Positions 27,036 to 33,750 of a stretch of 54,859 bases of DNA are shown in pieces (position 1 is the stretch's first letter; the number at the start of each line of letters is the position of its first letter). Location: positions 1 through 54,859 of IMG/VR virus record IMGVR_UViG_3300021077_000076; one strand, written 5' to 3'. The position numbers were made by a program, and so were the translations under genes. This DNA is from a virus. The notes below the pieces were generated by a model. That model did not search any database. It was not told the origin of the DNA and worked only from the letters and a program-made list of their open reading frames with translations.

Positions 27036-27058
27036 ACCCGCGCGCTAGTGCTTAGCTT
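27029..27058 (+). promoter_or_regulatory. Leaderless-type promoter of the HTH gene
   Basis: A perfect -35 TTGACA (27029-27034), an 18-bp spacer and TAGCTT (27053-27058) sit 6 bp before the ATG at 27065. Transcription would begin at or next to the start codon, and no Shine-Dalgarno is present. Confidence 0.4.
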
Positions 27059-27064
27059 CTAGGT

Positions 27065-27280
27065 ATGAAACTCACGAGCACGACGACGCTACCAGATGAG
27101 CATCGCGCCCGGATCATCGCCATGCGGATAAAGCACGGCATTTACCAATCGGCGCATCTACTCGGGATCAGCCGTCAAGCAATCGACAGAGCAATTGGAG
27201 GCCTGGCGATCCACAAAGGCACCGCCGCGTTCATAGCTCAGCAGATTGCGAAGCGGGATGCGGAGGGTAAGCAGCCTTAG
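27065..27280 (+). CDS. Small HTH DNA-binding protein
   Basis: A 71-aa protein and the first gene of the only plus-strand cluster. A helix-turn-helix is visible around 27-50 (YQSAHLLGISRQAIDRAIGG), with the small residue and turn glycine in the expected places. The ATG lacks a Shine-Dalgarno but lies 6 bp after a -10-like element, suggesting a leaderless transcript. It may regulate its own cluster or the divergent late genes. Confidence 0.6.
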   Translation: MKLTSTTTLPDEHRARIIAMRIKHGIYQSAHLLGISRQAIDRAIGGLAIHKGTAAFIAQQIAKRDAEGKQP

Positions 27281-27319
27281 CGCGTGTGCTAGGCTGCGCA
27301 GTGAAAGCAAGGTGACCTC

Positions 27320-27505
27320 ATGTCGATCATTGGTCTGGTGTTGGTGCTGATTCTCGCCGGTGTGGTCCTCTCCTACGTCCCCATGGATGGCAGGATCAAG
27401 ACAATTATCATCGTCGTTTTGGCCCTCGTCACCGTCGGGTGGCTGATGAGCTACTTCGGACTCTGGGGCTACCTCTCGACCGGGCCGAACCACCGGCTTC
27501 GGTAG
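27320..27505 (+). CDS. Small two-helix membrane protein (Thivi_2564-like)
   Basis: A 61-aa protein with two transmembrane segments (about 3-20 and 27-48) separated by a short P-M-D-G-x-I-K loop. This pattern matches the small membrane protein family named after Thivi_2564 that many bacteria carry (from memory). The RBS AAGGTGACCTC precedes the ATG. The role in a phage is unknown; anti-holin or envelope functions are speculation. Confidence 0.65.
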   Translation: MSIIGLVLVLILAGVVLSYVPMDGRIKTIIIVVLALVTVGWLMSYFGLWGYLSTGPNHRLR

Positions 27506-27542
27506 CCTTGGGTCGCGGCGCCCGTGATACCCTCGGCCCAAG

Positions 27543-28049
27543 ATGCCGAAGGGTGGACTGACCAGCGTCGAATACGCGTTCTACCGCCGGCAAGCCCGCT
27601 TTATCGCCCGCCAGGTCGCTCCGCCACATCTCGTGGACGACATGGTGGCGGAAGGCATGGTGAGCTTGGTCACGTCGCTTCGGTCGTTCGACCCGGCCCG
27701 CCAGGTGTCCCTTGGGGCCTACGTCCTCCAGCGCATGCGGTGGGCGATCCTGGAAGCTCTTCGAGCGGCCAGGCCCGGTAGCCGGCTGGAATGGTCGCGC
27801 GGGATTTTCTACGACGAGGTTCCTCTACTTCGAGCTCGCGAACTGTCTGGGGAGACATCCGTGAGCACGGACAGGGTCGACCTTGCCCGAGCCATCGATC
27901 ATCTGTCACCCAAGCGGAGGCAATTTATGCGGGCGTACCTCGCCACCGGAGACGTCGCCCAGGCTGCGGCGGCCGTGGGGATGTCGGTCAACTGCGGTCA
28001 CCAGCACTACTTCCACGCGGTCAGGGAGCTGCGGAAAACCCTAAAATGA
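27543..28049 (+). CDS. Sigma-70-like RNA polymerase sigma factor
   Basis: A 168-aa protein. A region-2-like helix set is at about 9-75 (HLVDDMVAEGMVSLV, then SFDPARQVSLGAYVLQRMRW), matching the core-binding and -10 recognition helices. Region 4 is at about 113-166, with LSPKRRQFMRAYLATGDVAQ and an HTH ending in AVRELRKTLK. The length is that of small group-4 or phage sigma factors. It could redirect host polymerase to phage promoters. It is encoded opposite to all late genes, fitting an early or regulatory role. Confidence 0.8.
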   Translation: MPKGGLTSVEYAFYRRQARFIARQVAPPHLVDDMVAEGMVSLVTSLRSFDPARQVSLGAYVLQRMRWAILEALRAARPGSRLEWSRGIFYDEVPLLRARELSGETSVSTDRVDLARAIDHLSPKRRQFMRAYLATGDVAQAAAAVGMSVNCGHQHYFHAVRELRKTLK

Positions 28050-28078
28050 GAACGGCCCACCCACTTTCGAGGGCGGGC
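28042..28078 (-). terminator. Intrinsic terminator between convergent genes
   Basis: On the minus strand GCCCGCCC pairs with GGGTGGGC (8 bp including one G-U) around an 8-nt loop. CGTTCTCATTTT follows. It lies between the converging ends of the sigma-factor gene and the 140-aa gene. On the plus strand the stem has an A-C mismatch and no T-run. Confidence 0.55.
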
Positions 28079-28112
28079 TGCGTAATAAGTGACACGTAGG
28101 CTACGGGGTAAC

Positions 28113-28535
28113 CTAGTCGTCGTCCTTCTCGTACGTACGTTCGGTGATGAATGCCTGAAGAGCGGCGCCCTGGAAGTCCTGCACCTTGGCGTCCACGTAG
28201 GCTTTGATCTGGGGGAAGAACTGGATGAGCACCGTCCAGACGTCGGCCTGCGAAGGCGGGGCATGGTGGCGAGCAGCCAGGGAGCGCTGAAGCATTTCGT
28301 CGCCATCGTTGCGGGCTTCGCGTGCTTCGCGAATCTCTGCGGCGAAGGTCTGGCTGGCTGGAACCTTGTACGTCGGCTCGCCGACCGGCTTGGACCGTTC
28401 GGTCGGCAACGTCCACATTGCCCTCGTCTGCATCCGCTCGACCGAGTTCTCCAGCCTAGCTAGAGCCTCCTCGATGCGGGTGACCTGCTCCGGGGTGACT
28501 TGCTGCGCGCGTGGTCTTGTCTTCCAGAATCTCAT
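28113..28535 (-). CDS. Hypothetical helical protein
   Basis: A 140-aa protein starting MRFWKTRPRAQQ, chosen over a longer frame because GAGGAAG lies 6 nt upstream and the start overlaps a small upstream frame (ATGA). A predicted coiled coil spans about 15-45 (VTRIEEALARLENSVERM). A helical C-terminus ends in an acidic tail (EKDDD). It lies next to the minor head gene; function unknown. Confidence 0.6.
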   Translation of the reverse strand: MRFWKTRPRAQQVTPEQVTRIEEALARLENSVERMQTRAMWTLPTERSKPVGEPTYKVPASQTFAAEIREAREARNDGDEMLQRSLAARHHAPPSQADVWTVLIQFFPQIKAYVDAKVQDFQGAALQAFITERTYEKDDD

Positions 28536-28609
28536 GGCTTCCTCATTGTGCGTTTGGAGTTGCTTACTTTTCCAGATGACCACAGATCGGGCATGGTTCG
28601 GGTAGCCAT
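28532..28609 (-). CDS. 25-residue peptide (small ORF)
   Basis: A basic 25-aa frame beginning MATRTMPDLW. AAAGGAG lies upstream of the ATG, and the stop overlaps the next gene's ATG (ATGA). A conspicuous hairpin precedes it. It may be a genuine micro-protein or a translational coupler controlling the 140-aa gene. Confidence 0.45.
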   Translation of the reverse strand: MATRTMPDLWSSGKVSNSKRTMRKP

Positions 28610-28623
28610 CTCCAGGTCTCCTT

Positions 28624-28690
28624 TGTGTGTCCTTTGGGTGAATCCCTGGACACACGTATTGTTGATCACTTCTGGCCGTTTTACGCCAGA
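28624..28690 (-). promoter_or_regulatory. Two tandem stem-loops in a 5' leader
   Basis: TTCTGGC/GCCAGAA (7 bp, 8-nt loop, 28669-28690) and GTGTGTCC/GGACACAC (8 bp, 28624-28654, with an inner GGG/CCC) occupy the gap after the minor head gene. The second stem ends a few bases before the AAAGGAG of the 25-aa frame. Neither has a U-tract, so an mRNA control or processing element is more likely than a terminator. Confidence 0.5.
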
Positions 28691-28721
28691 ACAGTTTTCG
28701 GCCCGACGCGATACGTCTGGG

Positions 28722-29633
28722 CTACAGCCCGCGCGGCATTCGAGGGTCGACCGGGCCAGAATGCGCGGGGGCGCCGTGATAGTCGGCCCGCCAGGGGATG
28801 GAGACCTCACGATCGTTACTTCTGTTCGGGGGCTGGAGGTACTCCACGCGCTCGACGCCGCCACCCTTGACCGGCTTCATCCAGACGAAGGGATGATCGA
28901 ACGGAACCGTTTGCCCATTCAGCTGCTTCGAATCGTCCCCGGTGCGTTGGTCGAACGTGGCGACTAGCCGCTTCATGAGTCCAGGCACCTCGTGCGCTAC
29001 CTCGTGCAGGCTGCGCTGGTTCGTGACGCCATAGGCATACGCACCTTCGGTCCGAACAATTCGCTCTGCCCTGTACCGCTCGTGGTCGAAGATCCCGCCC
29101 TTCGCGGCGATGCGGTTCACGGTCTGGTCGACGCTGTCCCCCCTGATCATCGAGAGCGCGAGCTGGTTCCGCACCCGCTCGATCGTCGGCATCGGGTAGT
29201 TGCCGACCAGCTTGTGATATCTCATCAGCAACGTTGGCTCGATTCCACGGTACACCCGCGCGAACACGCCGGCCTCTTCGAGCCGCAGCACGGGCTCAGC
29301 CCCGGAGAACCGTTTCTCGAATGCCTTGATTGCTGAAACAACATGCCGCTGGGCGAGCGTCGCGGTGGCGAGACCGTTGTTGTCAAGCTGGGTGGCCAGG
29401 CCAGACTGGAAGACCTTCAGGCCATCGCGCACCTGCAGCAGCACCTGGCGCAAGTGGAACGCCGTGAAGCTCTGGTCCTTGCCCGCCCGCCGCAGGCCCG
29501 CCAGCTCAGCTTCGAGCTCGGCCCGCACGGTCTCGTAGAGGGAGCTCACTTTGCGGACGCCGCCCAGCTCGATCACGCCTTGCAACTGAGCGCGGTGGAG
29601 ATTTATCACCTGGGCAACGATAGATGAGGGCAC
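28722..29633 (-). CDS. SPP1 gp7/Mu gpF-like minor head morphogenesis protein
   Basis: A 303-aa protein. Near residues 185-215 it has RAERIVRTEGAYAYGVTNQR, the signature of the phage Mu F-like/SPP1 gp7 domain (a-R-x-I-a-R-T-E-x-x-x-a). Upstream helices are preceded by a Q-L-A-L-S-M-I-R-G segment typical of this family. Such proteins bind the portal and enter the capsid with DNA. It lies downstream of the portal and upstream of the capsid genes, as expected. Confidence 0.82.
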   Translation of the reverse strand: MPSSIVAQVINLHRAQLQGVIELGGVRKVSSLYETVRAELEAELAGLRRAGKDQSFTAFHLRQVLLQVRDGLKVFQSGLATQLDNNGLATATLAQRHVVSAIKAFEKRFSGAEPVLRLEEAGVFARVYRGIEPTLLMRYHKLVGNYPMPTIERVRNQLALSMIRGDSVDQTVNRIAAKGGIFDHERYRAERIVRTEGAYAYGVTNQRSLHEVAHEVPGLMKRLVATFDQRTGDDSKQLNGQTVPFDHPFVWMKPVKGGGVERVEYLQPPNRSNDREVSIPWRADYHGAPAHSGPVDPRMPRGL

Positions 29634-29636
29634 CGG

Positions 29637-30104
29637 CTACTCGTCTTTCTTGCCGGTCCCTCGCATTGGCGGCGGCGTCTTGCCGTTCTCGATAGCCCGC
29701 TCGCGCTGATGGCAAACGTCGTGGCACTTGGCGCACAGAATCGAGACGAAGCGATCGTCCTTCGGCCCGTCGGCCTTCGTTGCGGCGGCGCGCAGCTTCG
29801 GGTTCTGCCAGGACTTCAGGCTCTCGAAGATTTCCTTGGGGTGGCCAGAGGAATGGTCACAGTCCAAATCCTCCTTGGGCGTCGGGCAGTACGGGTTGGA
29901 ACAGCGATACTTCGCCGCCCTCATCCGCTGCAGCACGAGGTTGGAATCGAGTCCACCTTTTCCCTCGTGCGCGAGCGTGGCCCCAGCCGCTTTGGCCTCG
30001 CGCTGGATGGTGGCCACGACGTCGCTGTCGGTCTTCGCCTTGGCGGCCTGGTGGCGCGAGGCCTTCACCTTGCGACGGGCCCATGCTTCGAGCTTGCGTG
30101 GCAT
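29637..30104 (-). CDS. HNH-like nuclease (putative)
   Basis: A 155-aa basic protein. CSNPYC (about 68-73), then DCDHSSGHP with the Asp-His pair, and a C-terminal CAKCHDVCHQRER form the zinc and catalytic scaffold of an HNH/beta-beta-alpha-metal nuclease. The N-terminus carries LEAWARRK, similar to other proteins of this cluster. Phage HNH proteins near the head genes often assist terminase cleavage. Here its neighbours are minor head and phosphatase genes. Confidence 0.6.
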   Translation of the reverse strand: MPRKLEAWARRKVKASRHQAAKAKTDSDVVATIQREAKAAGATLAHEGKGGLDSNLVLQRMRAAKYRCSNPYCPTPKEDLDCDHSSGHPKEIFESLKSWQNPKLRAAATKADGPKDDRFVSILCAKCHDVCHQRERAIENGKTPPPMRGTGKKDE

Positions 30105-30646
30105 CAGCCCCCCGCTCCCTTCAGCGGTGTCGACCCGCGGGCCAGCACGGCGCCTTCAGGGAAGGCCCGCATTGCCTGGCCGTCTTGGCTGGTCGCGAAC
30201 TCCGAACAGTTTCCCGCCTCCTGAATCGTCAGGGGCGAAGGGTTGCCCGCCATGGCGTCGTAGCCGCCACCTTCCGGCACGAGGTCGGGCAGGCCGGCCA
30301 GTAGCTCGGCGTAGGGGTCTTTGTCCGCTGGCTTGACCAGCACGCAGGTTTCGACTCGCGCGGTGGCGTGGCCGGGAGCGAACTGGCTTGTGATCGGTTG
30401 GGGCACGAACGGCCGCACTCCCGAGGGTTGGCGCGGCGGCGGCACGAAGGTGGATGGCGCAGGCGCGGCCTGCTGCGGAGTCAGCGGCACGAGGATGTAG
30501 TTGCCGTTCTGGAACCCCCACGCATAGCCGGCGGGAGGTATGGGCAATACCGCGGGGGCCGCCTGCTGCTGTACCTGGCGCGGTTCTTCCGCCGGTCGTT
30601 GCCCGCGGCCTGTGCGGCGTTGTGCCCACGAAGAGAAATCAGCCAT
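30104..30646 (-). CDS. Pro-rich hypothetical protein
   Basis: A 180-aa protein with N-terminus MADFSSWAQRR, a long Pro/Gln/Ala-rich disordered segment (20-95) and a short ordered C-terminal part. It overlaps both neighbours by 1-8 nt. The N-terminal WA-x-R element recurs in three other proteins of the head cluster. Confidence 0.55.
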   Translation of the reverse strand: MADFSSWAQRRTGRGQRPAEEPRQVQQQAAPAVLPIPPAGYAWGFQNGNYILVPLTPQQAAPAPSTFVPPPRQPSGVRPFVPQPITSQFAPGHATARVETCVLVKPADKDPYAELLAGLPDLVPEGGGYDAMAGNPSPLTIQEAGNCSEFATSQDGQAMRAFPEGAVLARGSTPLKGAGG

Positions 30647-31178
30647 TTGTTGACCCTCCTGGAGCCCGCAAATCCGCCCACTGCCGGTCGAGTCCGGCCA
30701 GTTCAGGATGAAAGCCTAAAGCGACCATCTCGCTGTAGGCTAATGCCTTCGTCCATTTGTCGAGGAGCACGCGTACATGGCCGCACGCGAGCCCGGTCCT
30801 GTCGTGACCGTTCACGCAGTGGATGAGATAGGTTTCGCCGGTGGTGTCCATCAGCAAGATCTGCTGTTCGATTTCCGCCCAGACGCTCGGGTCTGGTTTC
30901 TCGAAAACTTCTTCGACAGCAGGAATCAGGCCGTTTGGGTCGGTCCGCGGTTCAATGCCAAGCTCGCGCACATCCCACCCCATCGCGCGCGCCGGCTCGT
31001 CGCTACCCTCGTCGTCGAAGTTCAGCTTCAAGACCCGCACGCGTTTGCCGTCGAACAGCGTGCGCAGGTAATCCCAACCCTCTACCGTCGGCTGCCCCGA
31101 GCGGTAGACGTTGTTGCGCACGAACCTCAGGTTTGGCACTCCGTGTGCTCGGCATTCCTCAAGTGGTCCATCAGACAT
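30639..31178 (-). CDS. Dual-specificity/tyrosine phosphatase-like protein
   Basis: A 179-aa product from MSDGPLEECR (AGGAGG 7 nt upstream). The active-site loop is HCVNGHDRTG with Cys121 and Arg127, the CX5R signature of cysteine-based phosphatases. An early VYRSGQPTVEGWDYL segment is typical of Siw14/DSP-like enzymes. Substrates could be phosphoproteins, inositol phosphates or RNA caps; nothing decides between them. It sits two genes from a HAD-type phosphatase. Confidence 0.75.
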   Translation of the reverse strand: MSDGPLEECRAHGVPNLRFVRNNVYRSGQPTVEGWDYLRTLFDGKRVRVLKLNFDDEGSDEPARAMGWDVRELGIEPRTDPNGLIPAVEEVFEKPDPSVWAEIEQQILLMDTTGETYLIHCVNGHDRTGLACGHVRVLLDKWTKALAYSEMVALGFHPELAGLDRQWADLRAPGGSTNG

Positions 31179-31356
31179 TGTGGTCCTCCTCGCTCTCATG
31201 AGCCCTCTCGATATCCGCGCGAGCCGCTTCGATCAACAGCCGCCGTGTTCGGTTGTCGAGCGTCGGTAATGATCGGGTCAATTCCTCATCCAAGAACTTA
31301 GGATGCGGCGTCGAACTACATGGGGCGGGGGGGAATTCGGTCGGCATCTTGGTCAT
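31171..31356 (-). CDS. Small hypothetical protein
   Basis: A 61-aa protein with a Pro-rich N-terminus and a helical, charged C-terminus (TRRLLIEAARADIERA). It overlaps the phosphatase gene start. Unknown function. Confidence 0.45.
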   Translation of the reverse strand: MTKMPTEFPPAPCSSTPHPKFLDEELTRSLPTLDNRTRRLLIEAARADIERAHESEEDHNV

Positions 31357-31357
31357 C

Positions 31358-31741
31358 CTATCCGAATTGCCGTTTCAAGATCGCCCAGTCGGGCGGCAGA
31401 GAAAGGTCTTCAATGAAGGCGTCCACCAGCGGCTTACCCGGGCTTGTCCATATCTCGTCGAACATCTCCCAGACCCCGACCGCCTTCAGGAATGTCCGCA
31501 TTTCCTCGAAGAGTTGCCACTGGAACCGGGTCCGTGACGGCACCTCGCCGTACTGCCAGAAACGCCCAGCCTCGTCTTCGAGCACCGGTGCGGCTCCATC
31601 GGGCGTGGAGCGCGCAGAGTGCAGAGTCAAGTGATGGCCGGAAACCTTGAACGCGCGCATGGCCTCGGCCGCGCCTGGGCGCAGGCGCAGAGGTGGACCG
31701 TCGGAGAGAGTCTTGTCGAAATCGATGGCAATCCTAATCAC
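31358..31741 (-). CDS. HAD-family phosphatase
   Basis: A 127-aa protein opening IAIDFDKTLSDG, the HAD motif I with nucleophile Asp7 and Asp9. Motif II-like LHSARS comes near residue 40. A C-terminal DAFIEDLSLP supplies the acidic motif IV region. The size matches small phage HAD hydrolases, including 3'-phosphatase-type enzymes. Its start overlaps the previous gene by 4 nt. Confidence 0.65.
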   Translation of the reverse strand: MIRIAIDFDKTLSDGPPLRLRPGAAEAMRAFKVSGHHLTLHSARSTPDGAAPVLEDEAGRFWQYGEVPSRTRFQWQLFEEMRTFLKAVGVWEMFDEIWTSPGKPLVDAFIEDLSLPPDWAILKRQFG

Positions 31742-32181
31742 GTCGATCGACCTCCAACCGTCATCATATTGGTTACGTCCTTCACATGCTGTGCGTGCGC
31801 GTCGTCTTCCTGCCTACTCTTCTCCACTCGCTTTTGATACGCCTGGAATTCCGGATGAGATTCCACCTTGGCGATTGCCGTCTTGAGTCTGGCGTAGTTG
31901 TCCTTGCTCACTCCGATACGACCAAGACTTGCGACAGCTCCTTGCGGATTGTTCTTTAGCGGTCGCAGGTTGATCGCTGAACCGCCCTCCTCTTCTTTTC
32001 CGCCTAGAGAGACATGTAGATCGGTTGAATATCCATCCTTGGCCAGCTTGAATTTTCCGGTCCCGGCATAATCTTGTTCTTCTTTCCGTAGGCTTACAGA
32101 GACCTGCACTGGTAGCCCTGCCGAAGTTTTCCACTCGACCTTTTCTTGCGCTAGCACCATGCCTATCCGCGTGACGCCCAC
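31738..32181 (-). CDS. Hypothetical protein coupled to transposase
   Basis: A 147-aa charged protein. A GTG start at 32181 was chosen because GGAG lies about 8 nt upstream and it overlaps the transposase stop by one base; ATG at 32160 is an alternative. The N-terminal half is beta-like, and the C-terminal half helical (ARLKTAIAKVESHPEFQAYQ). No family was recognised. The frame ends coupled to the HAD gene. Confidence 0.5.
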   Translation of the reverse strand: MGVTRIGMVLAQEKVEWKTSAGLPVQVSVSLRKEEQDYAGTGKFKLAKDGYSTDLHVSLGGKEEEGGSAINLRPLKNNPQGAVASLGRIGVSKDNYARLKTAIAKVESHPEFQAYQKRVEKSRQEDDAHAQHVKDVTNMMTVGGRST

Positions 32182-33221
32182 TACGATTCTCCGACAAAGG
32201 CTACATCCGTGAAACTAGGGTGTTTGCAATCTGCGTCGTACAACTCGGCATAAGTGAGGCTTTCGGTATTTGAACCGATTCCGAGAATCGAGCGGAAGCT
32301 GTTGAACGGGTAGAACCGGCGATTGAACCGAAACGTGAACTCGTTCAGGTAGGCTTGCAAGTGTTGCGGGCTCACCCCGTGATGGATGCCCAAGAGCCAC
32401 GCCTTGAGGTTTGAGAACACCAAATGGATGAGGGGCATCTTCTCCTCTGCCACGTTCGGATCGCCGTTCTCCGCGAAAGCCTGATGCTTGAAATCGTACT
32501 TCTTGAGACTGGCGTAGCTCGGGCAGTCGTCCGTGATGATGTCGGAGCCCGGCGCGATGGCAGAGCGCGCGAAACTGACCAGCGACTTGGCGGTGCGGTC
32601 GGGTACCACGGCTAGCCGAATCCGGCCCGCGTAGCGCCCACCACGGCGAGGAATGGCCTTGCTCTGCTCGCCAAGGGGATTCTCGCTTGGTTTCGGACCC
32701 TTGCGCTTGCAAACCTCCACGCAGCCCACCACGAGGGTCTTGTGATGGGTGCCCTTGCCTTCACCGCGCGTCTTGCCTCCGATCCAAACCTCGTCAAGTT
32801 CAACCGTGTTGGTGCCACCGATTTGGTCGGCATCGTCTCGAACCATACCTGAGCGCAACTTATGGAGAATCTGGAAGGCCGTCTCGTACCTGCCGATCCC
32901 AAGCTGACGCTGAAACTGGACGGCCGACATGCCCGGCGTCAAGCTCGCCACGAGATAGGCACCCCAGAACCACGTCAGCAACGAAGTGTGGCTGTCCTGC
33001 ATGATGGTTCCGGACATCAGGTAGGTGTCCTTGCGGCAGGCCCGGCATCGTAGTACCTGCGGCTTGGCGGCGAAGCGGAAAGGGTCAGCAGCGTGTTCGC
33101 ATGACGAACACACGAAACCGTCGGGCCAGCGAACTTGCTCCATGTAGGTGGCGCAGGCGGCATCATTCGGGAAGAGTTGCTGGAACTCCAGGAGACTCTT
33201 GGGAAAAGGTAGGCTTTTCAC
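32181..33221 (-). CDS. IS1595-type (ISXO2-like) transposase
   Basis: A 346-aa protein. N-terminal zinc ribbon: CSSCEHA paired with CRACRK (about 38-62). Then the ISXO2-like DDE/DDN-type catalytic domain: TVELDEVWIGGK (first Asp), TDDCPSY (second Asp) and the later IHLVFSNLKAWLLGIHHGV with ...YLNEFTFRFNRR, the family hallmark. A GTG start is preceded by GGAGG and overlaps the previous frame's TGA. No terminal inverted repeats or target duplication could be found by eye. Confidence 0.85.
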   Translation of the reverse strand: MKSLPFPKSLLEFQQLFPNDAACATYMEQVRWPDGFVCSSCEHAADPFRFAAKPQVLRCRACRKDTYLMSGTIMQDSHTSLLTWFWGAYLVASLTPGMSAVQFQRQLGIGRYETAFQILHKLRSGMVRDDADQIGGTNTVELDEVWIGGKTRGEGKGTHHKTLVVGCVEVCKRKGPKPSENPLGEQSKAIPRRGGRYAGRIRLAVVPDRTAKSLVSFARSAIAPGSDIITDDCPSYASLKKYDFKHQAFAENGDPNVAEEKMPLIHLVFSNLKAWLLGIHHGVSPQHLQAYLNEFTFRFNRRFYPFNSFRSILGIGSNTESLTYAELYDADCKHPSFTDVAFVGES

Positions 33222-33750
33222 AGATCCTCCGATGTGATCGGATTCCGATCAGCAAATTCCAGCCCTGTCATCTCCGATCCCGTAACGTGTACCATTTCCC
33301 GCTCAATTGTTGTTTTGGTTGTGCCTCTTATGTTGGCCTCGCGGCCACTGTCATACGATTTGCAGGATGTTAGCGAGAGCACTCCACCAAAGCGCACCGC
33401 TTTGACAGCGTAGTCCCGGCCACCGATGGTCGCTGTGGCCGAATTCCACTCCCTGATCCGTAGAACGTCTTCTGAGGTGAGCCAAGCAGGAGCCTGTAGT
33501 AGCCGACAAGAGTTGGCTTTCTTTCAAGGACCGTGGGAGTCGGGAAGACATGTTCATCTCGGATCCCCGCTGCTGCCAAAATGCGCACGGCGTCTGATGG
33601 CGCATACTTGGAAAGCTCTTTCTTGATCTGGGGCGCGTCAGAGTCGGCCAGGGCCTCTGCCAAAGCTTCCGCAAGCCACAGTTTGCGGGCTGCTACGAGC
33701 TGATGGTGAAACCCAATCTGACGGGTGGGGTCCGGAGCTTTGATCGTCAT
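33218..33750 (-). pseudogene. Restriction-endonuclease-like gene, frameshifted (XcyI-like N-terminus, tentative)
   Basis: The frame starting at 33750 overlaps the methyltransferase stop (ATGA) and encodes ~100 residues. These include SKYAPSDAVRILAAAGIRDE and LVGYYRLLLGSPQKTFYGSG, which from memory resemble XcyI-family endonucleases. After about 33450 the good coding signal moves to the -1 frame (IGGRDYAVKAVRFGGVLSLT). That frame runs to a TGA at 33218 overlapping the transposase GTG. No slippery heptamer is present, so a one-base lesion or sequencing error is likely. The joined length, ~176 aa, is short for XcyI. Confidence 0.45.

Noticed and set aside
32181-33300. Complete IS1595 element with terminal inverted repeats
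   Set aside because: The transposase is clear but no matching inverted ends or target duplication could be found by eye on either side.
33440-33470. Programmed -1 frameshift in the restriction-like gene
   Set aside because: The overlap of the two frames contains no X XXY YYZ heptamer and no convincing downstream stem, so a lesion is more likely.
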